The position numbers and the translations under genes were made by a program. A stretch of 64,000 nucleotides of DNA. It comes from Hyphomonas sp. L-53-1-40. GTDB lineage: Bacteria; Pseudomonadota; Alphaproteobacteria; Caulobacterales; Hyphomonadaceae. The stretch lies in assembly GCF_000682775.1 (NCBI RefSeq), contig NZ_AWFI01000001.1, positions 248,001-312,000 of the forward strand, read 5' to 3'. The notes below the pieces were generated by a model. It had not been told where the DNA came from. It was given only the letters and a program-made list of their open reading frames with translations, and searched no databases. Numbering within the stretch: the first letter of the stretch is position 1; each line of letters opens with the position of its first letter. This document shows, one piece after another, positions 16,935-27,051 of this stretch.

Positions 16935-19274
16935 ATGTTCGCTATGAGTTCTAATCCGAATCGCCTGTCCATTTCCCAAATGGCCGCCGTCAAACCGCCC
17001 GCTGCCAAGAGCGAGGCGGAGTATCTGGACGGCCTGAACCCGGAGCAGCGCGAGGCCGTGCTGACGACCGAAGGCCCTCTGCTGGTGCTTGCCGGTGCCG
17101 GCACGGGCAAGACGCGCGTGCTGACCACGCGTCTCGCGCACATCATCGGCACGCGGCTGGCCTGGCCGTCGCAGACGCTGACCGTGACCTTCACCAACAA
17201 GGCCGCCCGGGAAATGCGCGAGCGGGCGCTGAACATGCTGGGCGAGGCGGGCGAGGGCCTGCGCTGGCTTGGCACGTTCCACTCGATCAGCGCGCAGATT
17301 TTGCGCAAACATGCCGAACTGGCAGGGCTTAAATCGACTTTCACCATCATCGACACCGATGATCAGGTGCGCCTGTGCAAACAGATCATTCAGGCCGAGA
17401 ACATTGATCCGAAACGCTGGACGCCGCGCTATCTCGCCAGCCTCATTGATGGCTGGAAGAACCGGGCGCTGACGCCGGACAAGGTGCCGCCGGAAGAGGC
17501 TCACCAGTTCGCTGACGGCAAGGGCATCACCTGTTACCAGATTTATCAGGCGCGGCTGAAAGTGCTGAATGCGTGCGACTTTGGCGATTTGCTGATCCAC
17601 AACATCACGATCTTCCAGAAAAACCCTGATTTGTTGAAGGAATATCACGACAAGTTTCGTTATGTTTTGGTCGACGAATATCAGGATACGAACGTTGCGC
17701 AGTATCTGTGGCTGCGCCTTCTGGCGCAGGGCTCGCAGAATATATGCTGTGTGGGCGATGACGATCAGTCGATCTATGGCTGGCGCGGGGCGGAAGTCGA
17801 CAACATCCTCCGCTTCGAGAAGGATTTCCCCGGCGCGCATGTGATCCGGCTGGAAAAGAACTACCGTTCGACCAAGCATATTCTTGCCGCTGCTTCCTCG
17901 GTGATCAGTCACAACAAGAGCCGTCTCGGCAAAACGCTCTATGTCGGCGACGACAATGCAATTGATGATATTGACGCCTCCAAGGTGAAGGTGCGCGGCC
18001 TGTGGGATGGCGAGGCCGAGAGCCGCCTGATCGCGGATGATATCGAAAGTTGGGTGTCGAAAGGCGGCAGCCATGAGGATTGCGCCGTGCTGGTGCGCGC
18101 TTCGTGGCAGATGCGGGCCTTTGAGGAACGCTTCATCATGCTGGGCATCCCATACCGTGTAATCGGAGGTCCGCGCTTCTTCGAGCGCGCCGAGATCCGC
18201 GATGCGCTGGCCTATTTGCGGCTCGTGCGGTCGCCGGATGATGATCTTGCGTTCGAGCGAGTCGTGAACCAGCCGAAGCGCGGCGTGGGCAATACATCGC
18301 TCGCCAAGCTGCAATCCTATGCGCGCGAGGATGGCCGCAGCCTGTTCGTGCTGACGCCAATGGTGCTGCAGACTGACGAGATCAAGGGCGGCGCGAAGCG
18401 CGGGCTGAACCAGTTCATCGACCAGATCAATCTCTGGCGAGACAAATTGGCCAATGGCATGCCGCATACGGAACTTGCCGAAACGATTCTCGAAGAGTCC
18501 GGCTATACCGACATGCTTCAGAAGGACCGCAGCCCGCAGGCACAGACACGGCTCGACAACCTGAAGGAACTGGTCCGCGCGATGAGCGAGTTCGACTCAC
18601 TGGCCGGCTTCCTGGAACATATCGAACTGGTCATGGACGCTTCGACCGGCGGGGCCGGTGAAGACCAGGTGCAGATCCTGACCCTGCACGGCGCCAAAGG
18701 GCTGGAATGGCCCGTCGTCTTCTTGCCCGGCTGGGAAGAGGAAGTCTTCCCATCCCGCCGCAGCCTGGATGAAAGCGGCATGAAGGGGCTCGAGGAAGAG
18801 CGTCGGCTGGCCTATGTCGGCATCACCCGCGCGCGTCAGCACGCCTATATTTCCTTCGTCGCAAACCGCCAGATCTATGGGCGCTGGCAGAGCGTGCTGC
18901 CGAGCCGTTTTGTCGATGAGTTGCCACATGACCATGTCGAGGCGATTTCGGAGACGGGCTTTTCCGGCATGCCCGGAGGCGAGAGCGGATTTAGCGGATC
19001 TGTCGAAGACCTTGGCGAACGTTCGAACTACAAGAGCCCGGGCTGGCAGCGCCTGAAGGAAAATGCGGGCCGGTTCGACACGCGCCCGCCGCGAGACAAC
19101 ACGACCCTGTCGGCCACTTCAGGCGGACCGGCAACTTTCAAGGTCGGCACACGTATCTTCCATGACAAGTTCGGCTATGGCCGGGTGGCTCATACGGAAG
19201 GCAACAAGCTGACCGTGGATTTCGAAAAGTCCGGACGGAAGAAGGTGATCGCCACATTCGTGCAACCCGTTTGA
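16935..19274 (+). CDS. uvrD: UvrD/PcrA-type DNA helicase
   Basis: This SF1 3'-5' helicase acts in nucleotide excision and mismatch repair. Its 779 aa contain all the classic motifs: Q motif LNPEQREAV, Walker A AGAGTGKT (residues 53-60), TFTNKAAREM, Walker B VDEYQDTN, motif III GDDDQSIYGWRGA, motif IV LEKNYRST, motif V LHGAKGLEWPVV and motif VI EERRLAYVGITRA. The C-terminal DKFGYGRVAHTEGNKLTVDF is the UvrD/PcrA-type Tudor-like tail. Two nearby ATGs (16935, 16944) are possible starts; a third is at 16980. A GTTC-N7-GTTC box overlaps the start, suggesting SOS control. Confidence 0.95.
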   Translation: MFAMSSNPNRLSISQMAAVKPPAAKSEAEYLDGLNPEQREAVLTTEGPLLVLAGAGTGKTRVLTTRLAHIIGTRLAWPSQTLTVTFTNKAAREMRERALNMLGEAGEGLRWLGTFHSISAQILRKHAELAGLKSTFTIIDTDDQVRLCKQIIQAENIDPKRWTPRYLASLIDGWKNRALTPDKVPPEEAHQFADGKGITCYQIYQARLKVLNACDFGDLLIHNITIFQKNPDLLKEYHDKFRYVLVDEYQDTNVAQYLWLRLLAQGSQNICCVGDDDQSIYGWRGAEVDNILRFEKDFPGAHVIRLEKNYRSTKHILAAASSVISHNKSRLGKTLYVGDDNAIDDIDASKVKVRGLWDGEAESRLIADDIESWVSKGGSHEDCAVLVRASWQMRAFEERFIMLGIPYRVIGGPRFFERAEIRDALAYLRLVRSPDDDLAFERVVNQPKRGVGNTSLAKLQSYAREDGRSLFVLTPMVLQTDEIKGGAKRGLNQFIDQINLWRDKLANGMPHTELAETILEESGYTDMLQKDRSPQAQTRLDNLKELVRAMSEFDSLAGFLEHIELVMDASTGGAGEDQVQILTLHGAKGLEWPVVFLPGWEEEVFPSRRSLDESGMKGLEEERRLAYVGITRARQHAYISFVANRQIYGRWQSVLPSRFVDELPHDHVEAISETGFSGMPGGESGFSGSVEDLGERSNYKSPGWQRLKENAGRFDTRPPRDNTTLSATSGGPATFKVGTRIFHDKFGYGRVAHTEGNKLTVDFEKSGRKKVIATFVQPV
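16937..16951 (+). promoter_or_regulatory. LexA-type SOS box at uvrD
   Basis: GTTC-GCTATGA-GTTC is an exact match to the alphaproteobacterial LexA operator GTTC-N7-GTTC. It lies across the two possible uvrD start codons. If it is active, the transcript may start close by and the true translation start may be the ATG at 16944 or 16980. Confidence 0.6.
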
Positions 19275-19332
19275 TGGTTGACCGCGCGTTCCATTCCGAA
19301 TTGGATGGGTAAGGCAAAGCGGCGAGGCAGTC

Positions 19333-19767
19333 ATGGCCGGTTATCTTGAGAAGCGGCTCTATGAGGGCGAGGTCCTGCGCTATCGCGGCCAGTTCCATTG
19401 GCTGGAATATGCCAAGGCATGGGCGATGCTGATCATCTTTGGCATCATCATCTTCGGGATTTTCTATTTTATCGCCCAGATGATCCGGCTGAACACGACC
19501 GAGTTTGTGGTGACAGATCGCCGGGTTGTGAAGAAAACCGGGCTTTGGTCGGCCAATGTCGAGGAGATCACGCTCGATTCCATAGAAGGCAGTTCTCTCA
19601 ATCAAGGCATCCTGGGGCGTATATTCGGCTTCGGAAAACTGTCGGTCCATGGGCGTGGTGAAACCCACATCAACTTCCCCAACATGGCCCATCCCCAGAG
19701 GTTTCGGGCTGAAGCGGAAAAGTCCAAGCAGACAGCGCTTGCGCCGGGCGGGCCTCTGGTCGGCTGA
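19333..19767 (+). CDS. Bacterial PH domain membrane protein
   Basis: This 144-aa protein has two close hydrophobic segments (residues about 29-52) followed by a bPH_2 domain: TEFVVTDRRVVKKTGLWSA, then EEITLDSIEGSSLNQGILG, a very typical pattern of YdbS/YdbT-like proteins. It probably sits in the inner membrane with the PH domain in the cytosol. The role of the family is not established. The gene follows uvrD after 58 nt on the same strand. Confidence 0.85.
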   Translation: MAGYLEKRLYEGEVLRYRGQFHWLEYAKAWAMLIIFGIIIFGIFYFIAQMIRLNTTEFVVTDRRVVKKTGLWSANVEEITLDSIEGSSLNQGILGRIFGFGKLSVHGRGETHINFPNMAHPQRFRAEAEKSKQTALAPGGPLVG

Positions 19768-19788
19768 TCTGTTTCGCGAGAAAGGATA

Positions 19789-19894
19789 TGCAGCACCGGG
19801 GGCCTGGTCAGGGGGGAGGGAGTCCGGCCGGCCTCATGAAGCGCGATGGGTGGAGGCGCTTGCCCGGAAGGGCGAAGGCTGACCCGGTGCTGCA
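19789..19894. repeat. Long-stem inverted repeat, possible structured RNA
   Basis: TGCAGCACCGGG (19789-19800) is exactly complementary to CCCGGTGCTGCA (19883-19894). The stem continues inward past a 2-nt bulge as GGCCT (19801-19805) with AGGCT (19876-19880). Inside lie GCCTC/GAGGC and a GCCC-GGAA-GGGC GNRA-type hairpin. It lies between two convergent genes. No T-run follows, and I cannot match it to SRP RNA or 6S RNA. Confidence 0.5.
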
Positions 19895-19964
19895 GGACCT
19901 GTTCTCGCATGAACCACGCGAACGCAAACCGAATGGCGCGTTCATCTGAGGCTCATCTGGATTC

Positions 19965-22900
19965 CTATTCAGCGGCGGGCAGGGACCGGTCAGACGGCTC
20001 GTTCTCGTTGGCTGTGGTATGTTCGGATATACTGCCGGTCGCTGCCTGTTTGCCCCGGACCCGATCCTTCAGGCGACCTGCCCAACGGCGAATACGGTGT
20101 GGTGCAAGCAGCCAGACAGGCGTCACCAGCAAGATCATGATTGTGGAGAAGCCAAGGCCAAATACCACGGCCGTTGCCAGTTGTACCCACCATTCGGAGC
20201 TGGCACCCCCGAAATTGATCGAGCCTTCGAAGAAGTTCACGTTCATCTGGATGATCATCGGCAACAGGCCACAGATCGTCGTGCCGGTCGTCAGCAGGAT
20301 CGGACGAATACGCTGGGCGGCTGTCGCGACGGCGGCTTCTTCCGGCGTGCGGCCATCGCTGAGCAGACGGTTATACGTGTCGATGAGGACGATATTGTTG
20401 TTCACCACGATCCCGGCGAGCGCGACAATGCCCGTACCGATCATCAACTGGGAAACGTAAGGCAGGACAAGCTGGATACCCACGAGCACACCAGCGGTCG
20501 AAATGATTACGGCCGTCAGGGTCAGGAAGACCTGCCAGAAATTGTTGAACTCCCACAGCAGGATGATGGCCATCATGAACAGCATGGCGAGCAGGGCTCC
20601 TTGGAAGAAAGCAGCCGCATCGGCGCTATCTTCATCCGCGCCTTCAAAGCGCACTTCGACCGTGCCGGGAATATCCTGTTCGGCAACCCAGGCCTTGACC
20701 TCTTCGACGATCGCAGCGCCTGCACCCTGTTCCACGGCATTGGCGCGGACATCCACCACCCGGGCTCCATCACGGCGCGTAATCTGGCTGACCCGCGGGG
20801 CGGGCACGCGCTCGACAAACAATGAGAGCGGAACATTGCCGCGCGGCGTGGCGATACGAAGATCGTCAATTGCGCTGGCGCTGCGGTCTGCCTGTGGGAA
20901 GCGGACGCGGATGTCGACTTCGTCATTGGCATCGTCCGGCCGATAGCGACCGACGAGCACGCCATTTGTAATCAGCTGCACGGCTGCGCCGACCTGGCTG
21001 ATGTCCAGTCCATACTTGCCAGCTTCGGCGCGGTCGACTTCGAGCTGGTATTCGATACCGGGCAGAGGGCGCGTGTCTTCAACTTCGCGCAGGTCAGGTC
21101 GGGAATCGAGGTAGTTGCGGATCATGCGCGCAGTGGAATTGAGGGAGGCGGCATCCTCGGAGAGTAGAGCGATCTGAATGTCCTTGCCCGAGGGTGGGCC
21201 TTGTTCGCGGGCGGCGATTTCGAAGCGAAGGCCAGGAATTTCAGCCAGCCGGGTGCGGATGTTCGCGAGTGTGCGGCGGCCATTGTGCACGCCATCTGCC
21301 GTGGCCAAGTCGACCAGTAGCTGCCCAACCGTGTCGGTCGGCTTGCTGGACGATCCGTCAGGCGAAAAGATCGCGCCACCGGAGGCGCCGGCTTCGGTCG
21401 AGATGTCTTCAACGCCGTCCATGCCGGTAATCGCCACTTCGGCCCGTTTGACGAGAGAAAGCTGTTCCGCGGTGGAGAGGCTGCCCTGAGCCTGTACGAA
21501 AACAAAGGCTTGTTCCGGTTCGACATCCAGAAACAGTTCGGTCTTGTGCGGTGTCGAGCCAAACCAGACAAAGATCATCATGACCCCGGAAATGGCGACG
21601 CCTGTCACAGCCAAAGGGCGCGCCAGCAGCACTTTCAGCAGGCGAACATATCCGCCGAGCCAACCGGTGGCTTCCGATGGATCGGCGTCTGCCGCCAATG
21701 CCGCAAGGCTTTCATCGGTGCCGTCCGGCCGTGCGCCGATCACCGATCCGAGCACCGGCAGGAAGATCAGCGCCATAACCAGCGACGCCGACAAGACGAA
21801 AATCAGCGTAATCGGCAAATAGGCCATGAACTTGCCAGGCATTGAGTTCCAGAACAGGAATGGAATGAAAGCCGCAAGGGTTGTCGCGGTCGATGCAACC
21901 ACTGGCCAGAACATTCGCTTGCCGGCCATGCCGTAAGCCTCTTTTCGGTCGAGGCCCTCGGCCATTTTGCGGTCGGCATATTCGGTTACGACAATGGCGC
22001 CATCGACCAGAATACCTACCGCGATGACCATGCCGAACATGACCATCATGTTGATCGTGTAACCAAATGCCCCAAGAAGCAGGAACGCCATCACGAAGGA
22101 GGCGGGGATGGAGATACCCACCAGCAGCGCGGAACGCCAACCAAGTGCGGCCACACAGATGATCATCACCAGCATGACAGCGGTGATGATCGAGTTCTGG
22201 AGTTGTCCCAGCTGATCCCCAATCAGTTCCGAGGCGTCTGATGTGATGCGGACATCTACCGTGCTGGGCCAGCTTTCCTGCTGGGCCGCGACGGTGTCGC
22301 GCACGAAATTTGCCGTGTCGAGAATGTTGGCACCGGAGCGTTTGACGATCTGCAATTGCAGGGAGGGTTGGCCGTTGAACGTCGCGTAGCCGGTTGCATC
22401 CTTGTAGGTGCGGCGAATTTCGGCCACGTCCGACAGGGTCACCGTGGCATTGTCAGAGCGTTTGACCGGCAGGTTGAGCGCATCCTGGGCGGATCGGATC
22501 AGGCCGGGTACCTTGACCGCAAAGCTGCCTTCGCCGGTGTCGATCTGGCCAGCCGGGACGAGCTGGTTGTTCGCGGTCACGACGGCGTAGATGTCCTGAT
22601 AGGACAGATTGTAAGTTTCGAGTTTGACGGGGTCGACGACGATTTCGAGCACGTCTTCGCGTTGCCCGATAATGTTGGCTTCCAGCACGCCCGGATTGCG
22701 CTCCAGCATGTCCTGCAGGGTCTCGGCGATCTGGTTCAGTCCGCGCTCAGGCGCCTGGCCGAACAGGTTCACGACCATGATCGGGAATTGTGAAGCATTC
22801 ACCTCGGTGATGATGGGCTCGCGTGCATCAGCCGGGAAGAAACGCTTGGCAAGGTCGACCTTGTCCTTCACGTCCAACACTGCCTGGTCGACATCGGTTT

Positions 22901-23195
22901 CGATTTCGAATTCCAGAACCAGTTGGCCAGCGCCCTCTGCGCCGATGCCGATAAAGGTTTTCAGCCCTTCAAGAGATTGGATTTCCTGTTCGATGGGTTT
23001 GACCAGAAGGCGCTCGGCATCTTCCGGCGTCACGCCAGCCAGCGGCACCGTGATGCCAACAAAAGGAATTGGAATGTCCGGATCCGCTTCTTTGGGCAAT
23101 CCGATATACGTCGCCGTACCGGCAATGATGGCGCAGATCAGGATGGACAACACCATCCGCGCACGGCCGATGGCACCCTCGACGATCTGGGTCAT
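19965..23195 (-). CDS. RND multidrug efflux transporter, AcrB/HAE1-like permease
   Basis: This is a 1076-aa inner-membrane RND pump, the usual length for HAE1 and related permeases. It starts with a first TM helix (MVLSILICAIIAGTATYIG) and the PEADPDIPIPFV periplasmic entry. It has the duplicated 6+6 TM architecture with two large periplasmic loops. The GILVDGAIVVTEYADR segment (TM4) holds the conserved acidic proton-relay region. Such pumps export hydrophobic or amphiphilic compounds with a periplasmic adaptor and an outer-membrane channel. Its ATG overlaps the stop of the adaptor gene as ATGA. No outer-membrane channel gene or TetR repressor is adjacent. Confidence 0.93.
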   Translation of the reverse strand: MTQIVEGAIGRARMVLSILICAIIAGTATYIGLPKEADPDIPIPFVGITVPLAGVTPEDAERLLVKPIEQEIQSLEGLKTFIGIGAEGAGQLVLEFEIETDVDQAVLDVKDKVDLAKRFFPADAREPIITEVNASQFPIMVVNLFGQAPERGLNQIAETLQDMLERNPGVLEANIIGQREDVLEIVVDPVKLETYNLSYQDIYAVVTANNQLVPAGQIDTGEGSFAVKVPGLIRSAQDALNLPVKRSDNATVTLSDVAEIRRTYKDATGYATFNGQPSLQLQIVKRSGANILDTANFVRDTVAAQQESWPSTVDVRITSDASELIGDQLGQLQNSIITAVMLVMIICVAALGWRSALLVGISIPASFVMAFLLLGAFGYTINMMVMFGMVIAVGILVDGAIVVTEYADRKMAEGLDRKEAYGMAGKRMFWPVVASTATTLAAFIPFLFWNSMPGKFMAYLPITLIFVLSASLVMALIFLPVLGSVIGARPDGTDESLAALAADADPSEATGWLGGYVRLLKVLLARPLAVTGVAISGVMMIFVWFGSTPHKTELFLDVEPEQAFVFVQAQGSLSTAEQLSLVKRAEVAITGMDGVEDISTEAGASGGAIFSPDGSSSKPTDTVGQLLVDLATADGVHNGRRTLANIRTRLAEIPGLRFEIAAREQGPPSGKDIQIALLSEDAASLNSTARMIRNYLDSRPDLREVEDTRPLPGIEYQLEVDRAEAGKYGLDISQVGAAVQLITNGVLVGRYRPDDANDEVDIRVRFPQADRSASAIDDLRIATPRGNVPLSLFVERVPAPRVSQITRRDGARVVDVRANAVEQGAGAAIVEEVKAWVAEQDIPGTVEVRFEGADEDSADAAAFFQGALLAMLFMMAIILLWEFNNFWQVFLTLTAVIISTAGVLVGIQLVLPYVSQLMIGTGIVALAGIVVNNNIVLIDTYNRLLSDGRTPEEAAVATAAQRIRPILLTTGTTICGLLPMIIQMNVNFFEGSINFGGASSEWWVQLATAVVFGLGFSTIMILLVTPVWLLAPHRIRRWAGRLKDRVRGKQAATGSISEHTTANENEPSDRSLPAAE

Positions 23196-24268
23196 GGCTG
23201 GGCACCGCCTTGGGGAACAGGTTTCACTTCGACCCCTTCAGCCAGATAGTCCTGGCCAATCGAGATCAGTCTGACAGTAGCAGGCAGGCCTGTGACCCAC
23301 GCGCCCTGAGGCGTCTCATCAATCACTTTGATGGGCGCGAACTGTACCGTGTTCTGGTCGTCAACATAGCGTACGCCGAGTTCGCCAGCGTCTGACAAGG
23401 TCAGAAGGCCGGGAGAGATCAGCGTAGCGGGAACTTCGCCCATTGGAATAAAGAGTTCTGCAGTGACACCCGCAGCGACCGGATCGTCACCCGTGTCGAG
23501 TTCACCTTCGATCAAGAAGGTACGTGTGCCCTCGTCAGCCGTGCGTGAGACATAGCGCAGTGTCGCAGGATAGGTCTTGCCGCTGGGCAGGCGGGCTGTC
23601 CCAGTCATACCAGTCGTCAGTTGGCCAGCATTGGCCTCGGCCACTTCGACGGCGACAATGACCGGGTCCATGTCGACCATGGTGCCACAAGGCTGACCGG
23701 GTGAAAGATAATCACCCGCCTCGGCGAGGCGGTTTTCAAAGATACCGTCGAACGGGGCCCGTATCTGCGTCTTGGAAAGTTCCACCCGCGCGGCATTCAC
23801 CGAGGCTTCTGCAGCGTCGAGAGCTGCCTTCGCAGAGGCTTCATTATTGGCGGGGGCCAGGCCCTTTTCGGCCAGGGTTCTTGCCGCCTCGAAATCAATC
23901 CGTGCAGCGTCGCGGCGAGCTTCGGCCTCTTCCAGACGGGCGGCGCGGGCTTCAACATCCAGCCCGCAGAGCAGCGTGCCTCGTGAGACGCGCGTACCTT
24001 CACGTACGGGCGTCGATGTGACGTTGCCCGCGGTTCCAGCTTTTACCGTCACCGATTTATCAGGGGCCGTAAGTCCCTTGGCCTTGAGGCGGATGCCGTG
24101 AGTTTGTGCCGAAACCGTGAAAGTGACCGCTTCGGGCGCGACCTCGCTGGCTTCCAGTCGAACATCTTCATGCTGCGTGCTGATGTCGCCCCGAATGACA
24201 CTCCGGATCACGAACCAGGCCAATAGGCCCACAAAGATAGCGATGGCAATTTTTAAGGATCGGTTCAC
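23192..24268 (-). CDS. RND efflux periplasmic adaptor (membrane fusion protein)
   Basis: This 358-aa HlyD/MFP-type adaptor has an N-terminal membrane anchor (residues 8-25). It has a split biotinyl-lipoyl domain (GTAGNVTSTPVREGTRVSRG and, after the hairpin, TQIRAPFDGIFENRLAEAGD) around an alpha-helical hairpin (ARAARLEEAEARRDAARIDF and the matching helix). Beta-barrel strands follow. It links the pump to an outer-membrane channel. The start is a GTG at 24268 with a weak ribosome site. It is the first gene of the two-gene operon. Confidence 0.92.
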   Translation of the reverse strand: MNRSLKIAIAIFVGLLAWFVIRSVIRGDISTQHEDVRLEASEVAPEAVTFTVSAQTHGIRLKAKGLTAPDKSVTVKAGTAGNVTSTPVREGTRVSRGTLLCGLDVEARAARLEEAEARRDAARIDFEAARTLAEKGLAPANNEASAKAALDAAEASVNAARVELSKTQIRAPFDGIFENRLAEAGDYLSPGQPCGTMVDMDPVIVAVEVAEANAGQLTTGMTGTARLPSGKTYPATLRYVSRTADEGTRTFLIEGELDTGDDPVAAGVTAELFIPMGEVPATLISPGLLTLSDAGELGVRYVDDQNTVQFAPIKVIDETPQGAWVTGLPATVRLISIGQDYLAEGVEVKPVPQGGAQP

Positions 24269-24446
24269 GGTTCAGTCTTTCGCACGGCTGGCGCTGTATC
24301 AGATATAGGGCGCGGCGTCGCCTGAATAAGGTCGCCGCTCGATCATAGTTAACAGCCGATTGTTGCAATCCGGCAAAGCTGGCGCGCAGATTTCGGGTTT
24401 CAGTGCAAGGTGTGATTAATAAATGCCGCGATCAGCGTGGGCAGAA

Positions 24447-25457
24447 TCAGATCCAGCGTCGCCAGCGGAAGATAGCCAGCATCAGGATCGTCGCCACTGC
24501 GAGAGCTCCGACGAGGATGGCAAATGCGCCAGTGCTTTGAACCCCCGGCATGCCGCCGACATTTACGCCGAAAAGGCCCGTCACAAAGCTGATCGGCAGG
24601 AAGACCGCTGACAGGATCGACAGAACGAAGAGGCGTTGGTTCATCACTTCCGCGCGCTCCTCTATCACCTGTTCCTGCAACACGGTGCAGCGGTCCCGGA
24701 TCGTGTCGAGTTCTTCCGCCAGCCGTGTGACCCGATCAGCGGACTCGCGGAGGAACAGCAGATCGTGATCGGAGAACAGGCCGGACTGGGTGCCTTCGCG
24801 GACGAGTTGGGAAAGCGCCTCGCGCTGGGGCAAAATATAGCGACGTACCTGCAATACGCGGCGGCGCAACTCCGACAGTTTCGAGCGCGGCAGACGCGTG
24901 CCAGGATCGAGCAGATCATCCTCGAACTGGTCCGCCTGTTCATCGAAACGCGACACTTCCGGTTCCATCCGGTCGGTCAACGCATCGGCAAGTGCGGCAA
25001 CAAGGCCGCCTGTAGAATTGGGCGCATTGCCCTCTTTGACTTTTTGTTCGACATCGCGCGTCGCCTGGATGGGTTTGGCGCGCAACGTGATCAGAGAGCT
25101 TTCACTGGCCCACATGCGCAAAGCCAGCATGTCTTCCAGTGCTTCGCCTTCGTTCAGGTTCATGCCGCGCAAATTGATCAGGAAACCTGCACCATGCCGG
25201 GTCGAGCGCGGGCGAGTGTCTTCCTGAAGCAGTGCCTCGGTGGCGATACGGTCCAGTCCGCTCTGGCGAGCGAGCCAGGTTCTCACCTCCGACGACAAAC
25301 GGTTGAGGTGCAACCAGTGGCGACTGAACTCGTTCAACCGGCCGGAGGTCACATCCTCCCAGTTCAGCGATGCGATCGTGCCGTCAGCCGCCATTCCGTA
25401 GCCGAAGACCAGCGGCGCCGTCATTGCGTCAGTTGAGGAAACAGCGGGCGACACCAT
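24447..25457 (-). CDS. zntB: CorA-superfamily zinc transporter ZntB
   Basis: This 336-aa protein belongs to the CorA/Mrs2/Alr superfamily. A long cytosolic N-terminal domain with helical funnel precedes two C-terminal membrane helices (about residues 273-292 and 305-327). The pore motif between them is GVNVGGMPG, the ZntB variant of the CorA G-M-N motif, so Zn2+ is favoured over Mg2+. The ATG at 25457 lies 6 nt after the amidase stop, so the two genes are probably co-transcribed. An ATG 11 codons downstream is an alternative. Confidence 0.85.
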   Translation of the reverse strand: MVSPAVSSTDAMTAPLVFGYGMAADGTIASLNWEDVTSGRLNEFSRHWLHLNRLSSEVRTWLARQSGLDRIATEALLQEDTRPRSTRHGAGFLINLRGMNLNEGEALEDMLALRMWASESSLITLRAKPIQATRDVEQKVKEGNAPNSTGGLVAALADALTDRMEPEVSRFDEQADQFEDDLLDPGTRLPRSKLSELRRRVLQVRRYILPQREALSQLVREGTQSGLFSDHDLLFLRESADRVTRLAEELDTIRDRCTVLQEQVIEERAEVMNQRLFVLSILSAVFLPISFVTGLFGVNVGGMPGVQSTGAFAILVGALAVATILMLAIFRWRRWI

Positions 25458-25463
25458 GCAGGA

Positions 25464-26978
25464 TCAGAGCGCCGAGACTGGCGGCGTGCGCGCAATCCAG
25501 GGGCGTGTCATTTCGAGCTGCATGGCCAGTTCAAACAGCAGGCCATCCTCGCCCCGTTTGGCAGAGAACATGGAGCCGATCGGCAGGCCGCCCGACGACC
25601 ATGACAAGGGCACGCTCATCGAGGCTGCGCCTGCAACGTTCATCGGCGCAGTGAAAGCGGCAAAGTTCAGAACACTCTCCATGACGGCGTCGAAATCTCC
25701 ATCCGGGGCCTGTTCGCCAATCGGTACGGCGGGGCTGCCTGTTACGGGTGTGAGTAGCACATCCATGTCGCTGAACCAGTCGTCATAGACGGCTTCGAAT
25801 GCCTTGAGATACGTGATTGTGTCTTCCATTTCCGACTGTCGGGCCTGGAACATGGCAGCCAGGCCGAGCGTCCATGGTTCAACAATGTCGGGACCGACTG
25901 GCTTGCCGGAATAGGCACTGGCCTGCTGGGTGAACTCAGCGGCGCCAGCAGCCCAGTAGAGGAGGAACTTGTCAGTGAACTCCTTGCCGTCGAGCGGAAT
26001 TTTGAAACCTATCACCTCATGGCCCAAATCGCGGCAGAGCTGAGCGACGTCCTCAAGCGCTGCGGTGGTTTCAGGGGATACGCGTGTGCCGCTGATCGAG
26101 TCAGGTGCGAAGCCGATCCGTAGCGGACGGTTTAGGGTCGATATATCTCCCAGCGGTGCATAGGTCCCGTCATTGATCTCCGCCACACGAAACAGCTCAA
26201 TGGAATCCTGCACCGTGATGGTCACGGCATGGTTGACCGAGATATCGACGGGCGGAGCGTTGGCCGCGTCCCGCTTGTCCAGTCGGGCACGTGATGGCTT
26301 CAGCCCAAAAACACCACACGTAGAAGCGGGAATGCGGATGGATCCGCCGCCATCGCTGGCATGCGCGAACGGGACGACACGTGCGGCCACGAGGGCGGCT
26401 GCGCCACCGGAGGATCCACCCGGAATTCGGGATAGGTCCCAAGGATTGCGGGTCGGGCCTGTTACGAGCGGCTCGGTTGATGAAATGAGCCCCATTTCGG
26501 GTGTCGTGGATTTACCGAGAGAAACGACGCCTGCCTTTCTCCACGCTGCGGCAAAGGGGGAATCCTCCTGGGAAATATTGCCCACGAAAGCGCGGCTACC
26601 CCACATGGATTGCGTGCCCTTCCACCCGACAAGGTCTTTCATGAATGTGGGCACGCCACTGAACGTTCCCGGCGCGGGGGCGGCTGCGTCGCGCAAGGCC
26701 TGGTCAAAGCTGTCGGTGGCGATCGCATTGAGATCGCCATTCACGGCCTTGGCGCGAGCGATGGCTTTTTCCGTTTCAGCGAGCGAAGTGGTTTCGCCGG
26801 AGGCAATTCGGGCGGCGATGGTGAGACCGCTTTCCCAACCGGCTGGTGGGACCGCTTTTGCTGCCACGGGACCTGTCGGCACGGTGGCCGCGGCGTCGCT
26901 CGGCGTTTGTCCACATGCCGCAAGTGTCGCGATGGCTGCCCCGCCCAGCAGAGCTTCCCGCCGTGAAAATCCAGTCAT
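25464..26978 (-). CDS. Exported amidase-signature hydrolase
   Basis: The ATG at 26978, behind GGGAGGA, gives 504 aa. The N-terminus ([19 protein letters not shown]) combines a twin-arginine motif with a lipobox ending at Cys22, so a Tat-exported lipoprotein is likely. The amidase signature is complete: Lys114 in FMKDLVG, the GGSSGG loop with the cis-Ser near 190, and the nucleophile near Ser213 in [12 protein letters not shown]. The substrate is unknown; export suggests an environmental or cell-wall amide. A frame extension to 27146 crosses a terminator and is rejected. zntB follows closely. Confidence 0.9.
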   Translation of the reverse strand: MTGFSRREALLGGAAIATLAACGQTPSDAAATVPTGPVAAKAVPPAGWESGLTIAARIASGETTSLAETEKAIARAKAVNGDLNAIATDSFDQALRDAAAPAPGTFSGVPTFMKDLVGWKGTQSMWGSRAFVGNISQEDSPFAAAWRKAGVVSLGKSTTPEMGLISSTEPLVTGPTRNPWDLSRIPGGSSGGAAALVAARVVPFAHASDGGGSIRIPASTCGVFGLKPSRARLDKRDAANAPPVDISVNHAVTITVQDSIELFRVAEINDGTYAPLGDISTLNRPLRIGFAPDSISGTRVSPETTAALEDVAQLCRDLGHEVIGFKIPLDGKEFTDKFLLYWAAGAAEFTQQASAYSGKPVGPDIVEPWTLGLAAMFQARQSEMEDTITYLKAFEAVYDDWFSDMDVLLTPVTGSPAVPIGEQAPDGDFDAVMESVLNFAAFTAPMNVAGAASMSVPLSWSSGGLPIGSMFSAKRGEDGLLFELAMQLEMTRPWIARTPPVSAL

Positions 26979-27051
26979 TCTATTCCTCCCAATTCCCATT
27001 TTTAGCGAAGCCTGTAACGGGAATTGGAATTTCGCAACCACCAAATCGTGG

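Noticed and set aside
16848-18467. Long antisense ORF (539 codons) opposite uvrD
   Set aside because: It is fully inside a certain helicase gene and has no recognisable domain.
19789-19894. Idea that the long-stem element is SRP RNA or 6S RNA
   Set aside because: The SRP core (GGTCAGG...GGAAGG...AGCAGCC in one block) is absent and the element is too short and wrongly shaped for 6S RNA.
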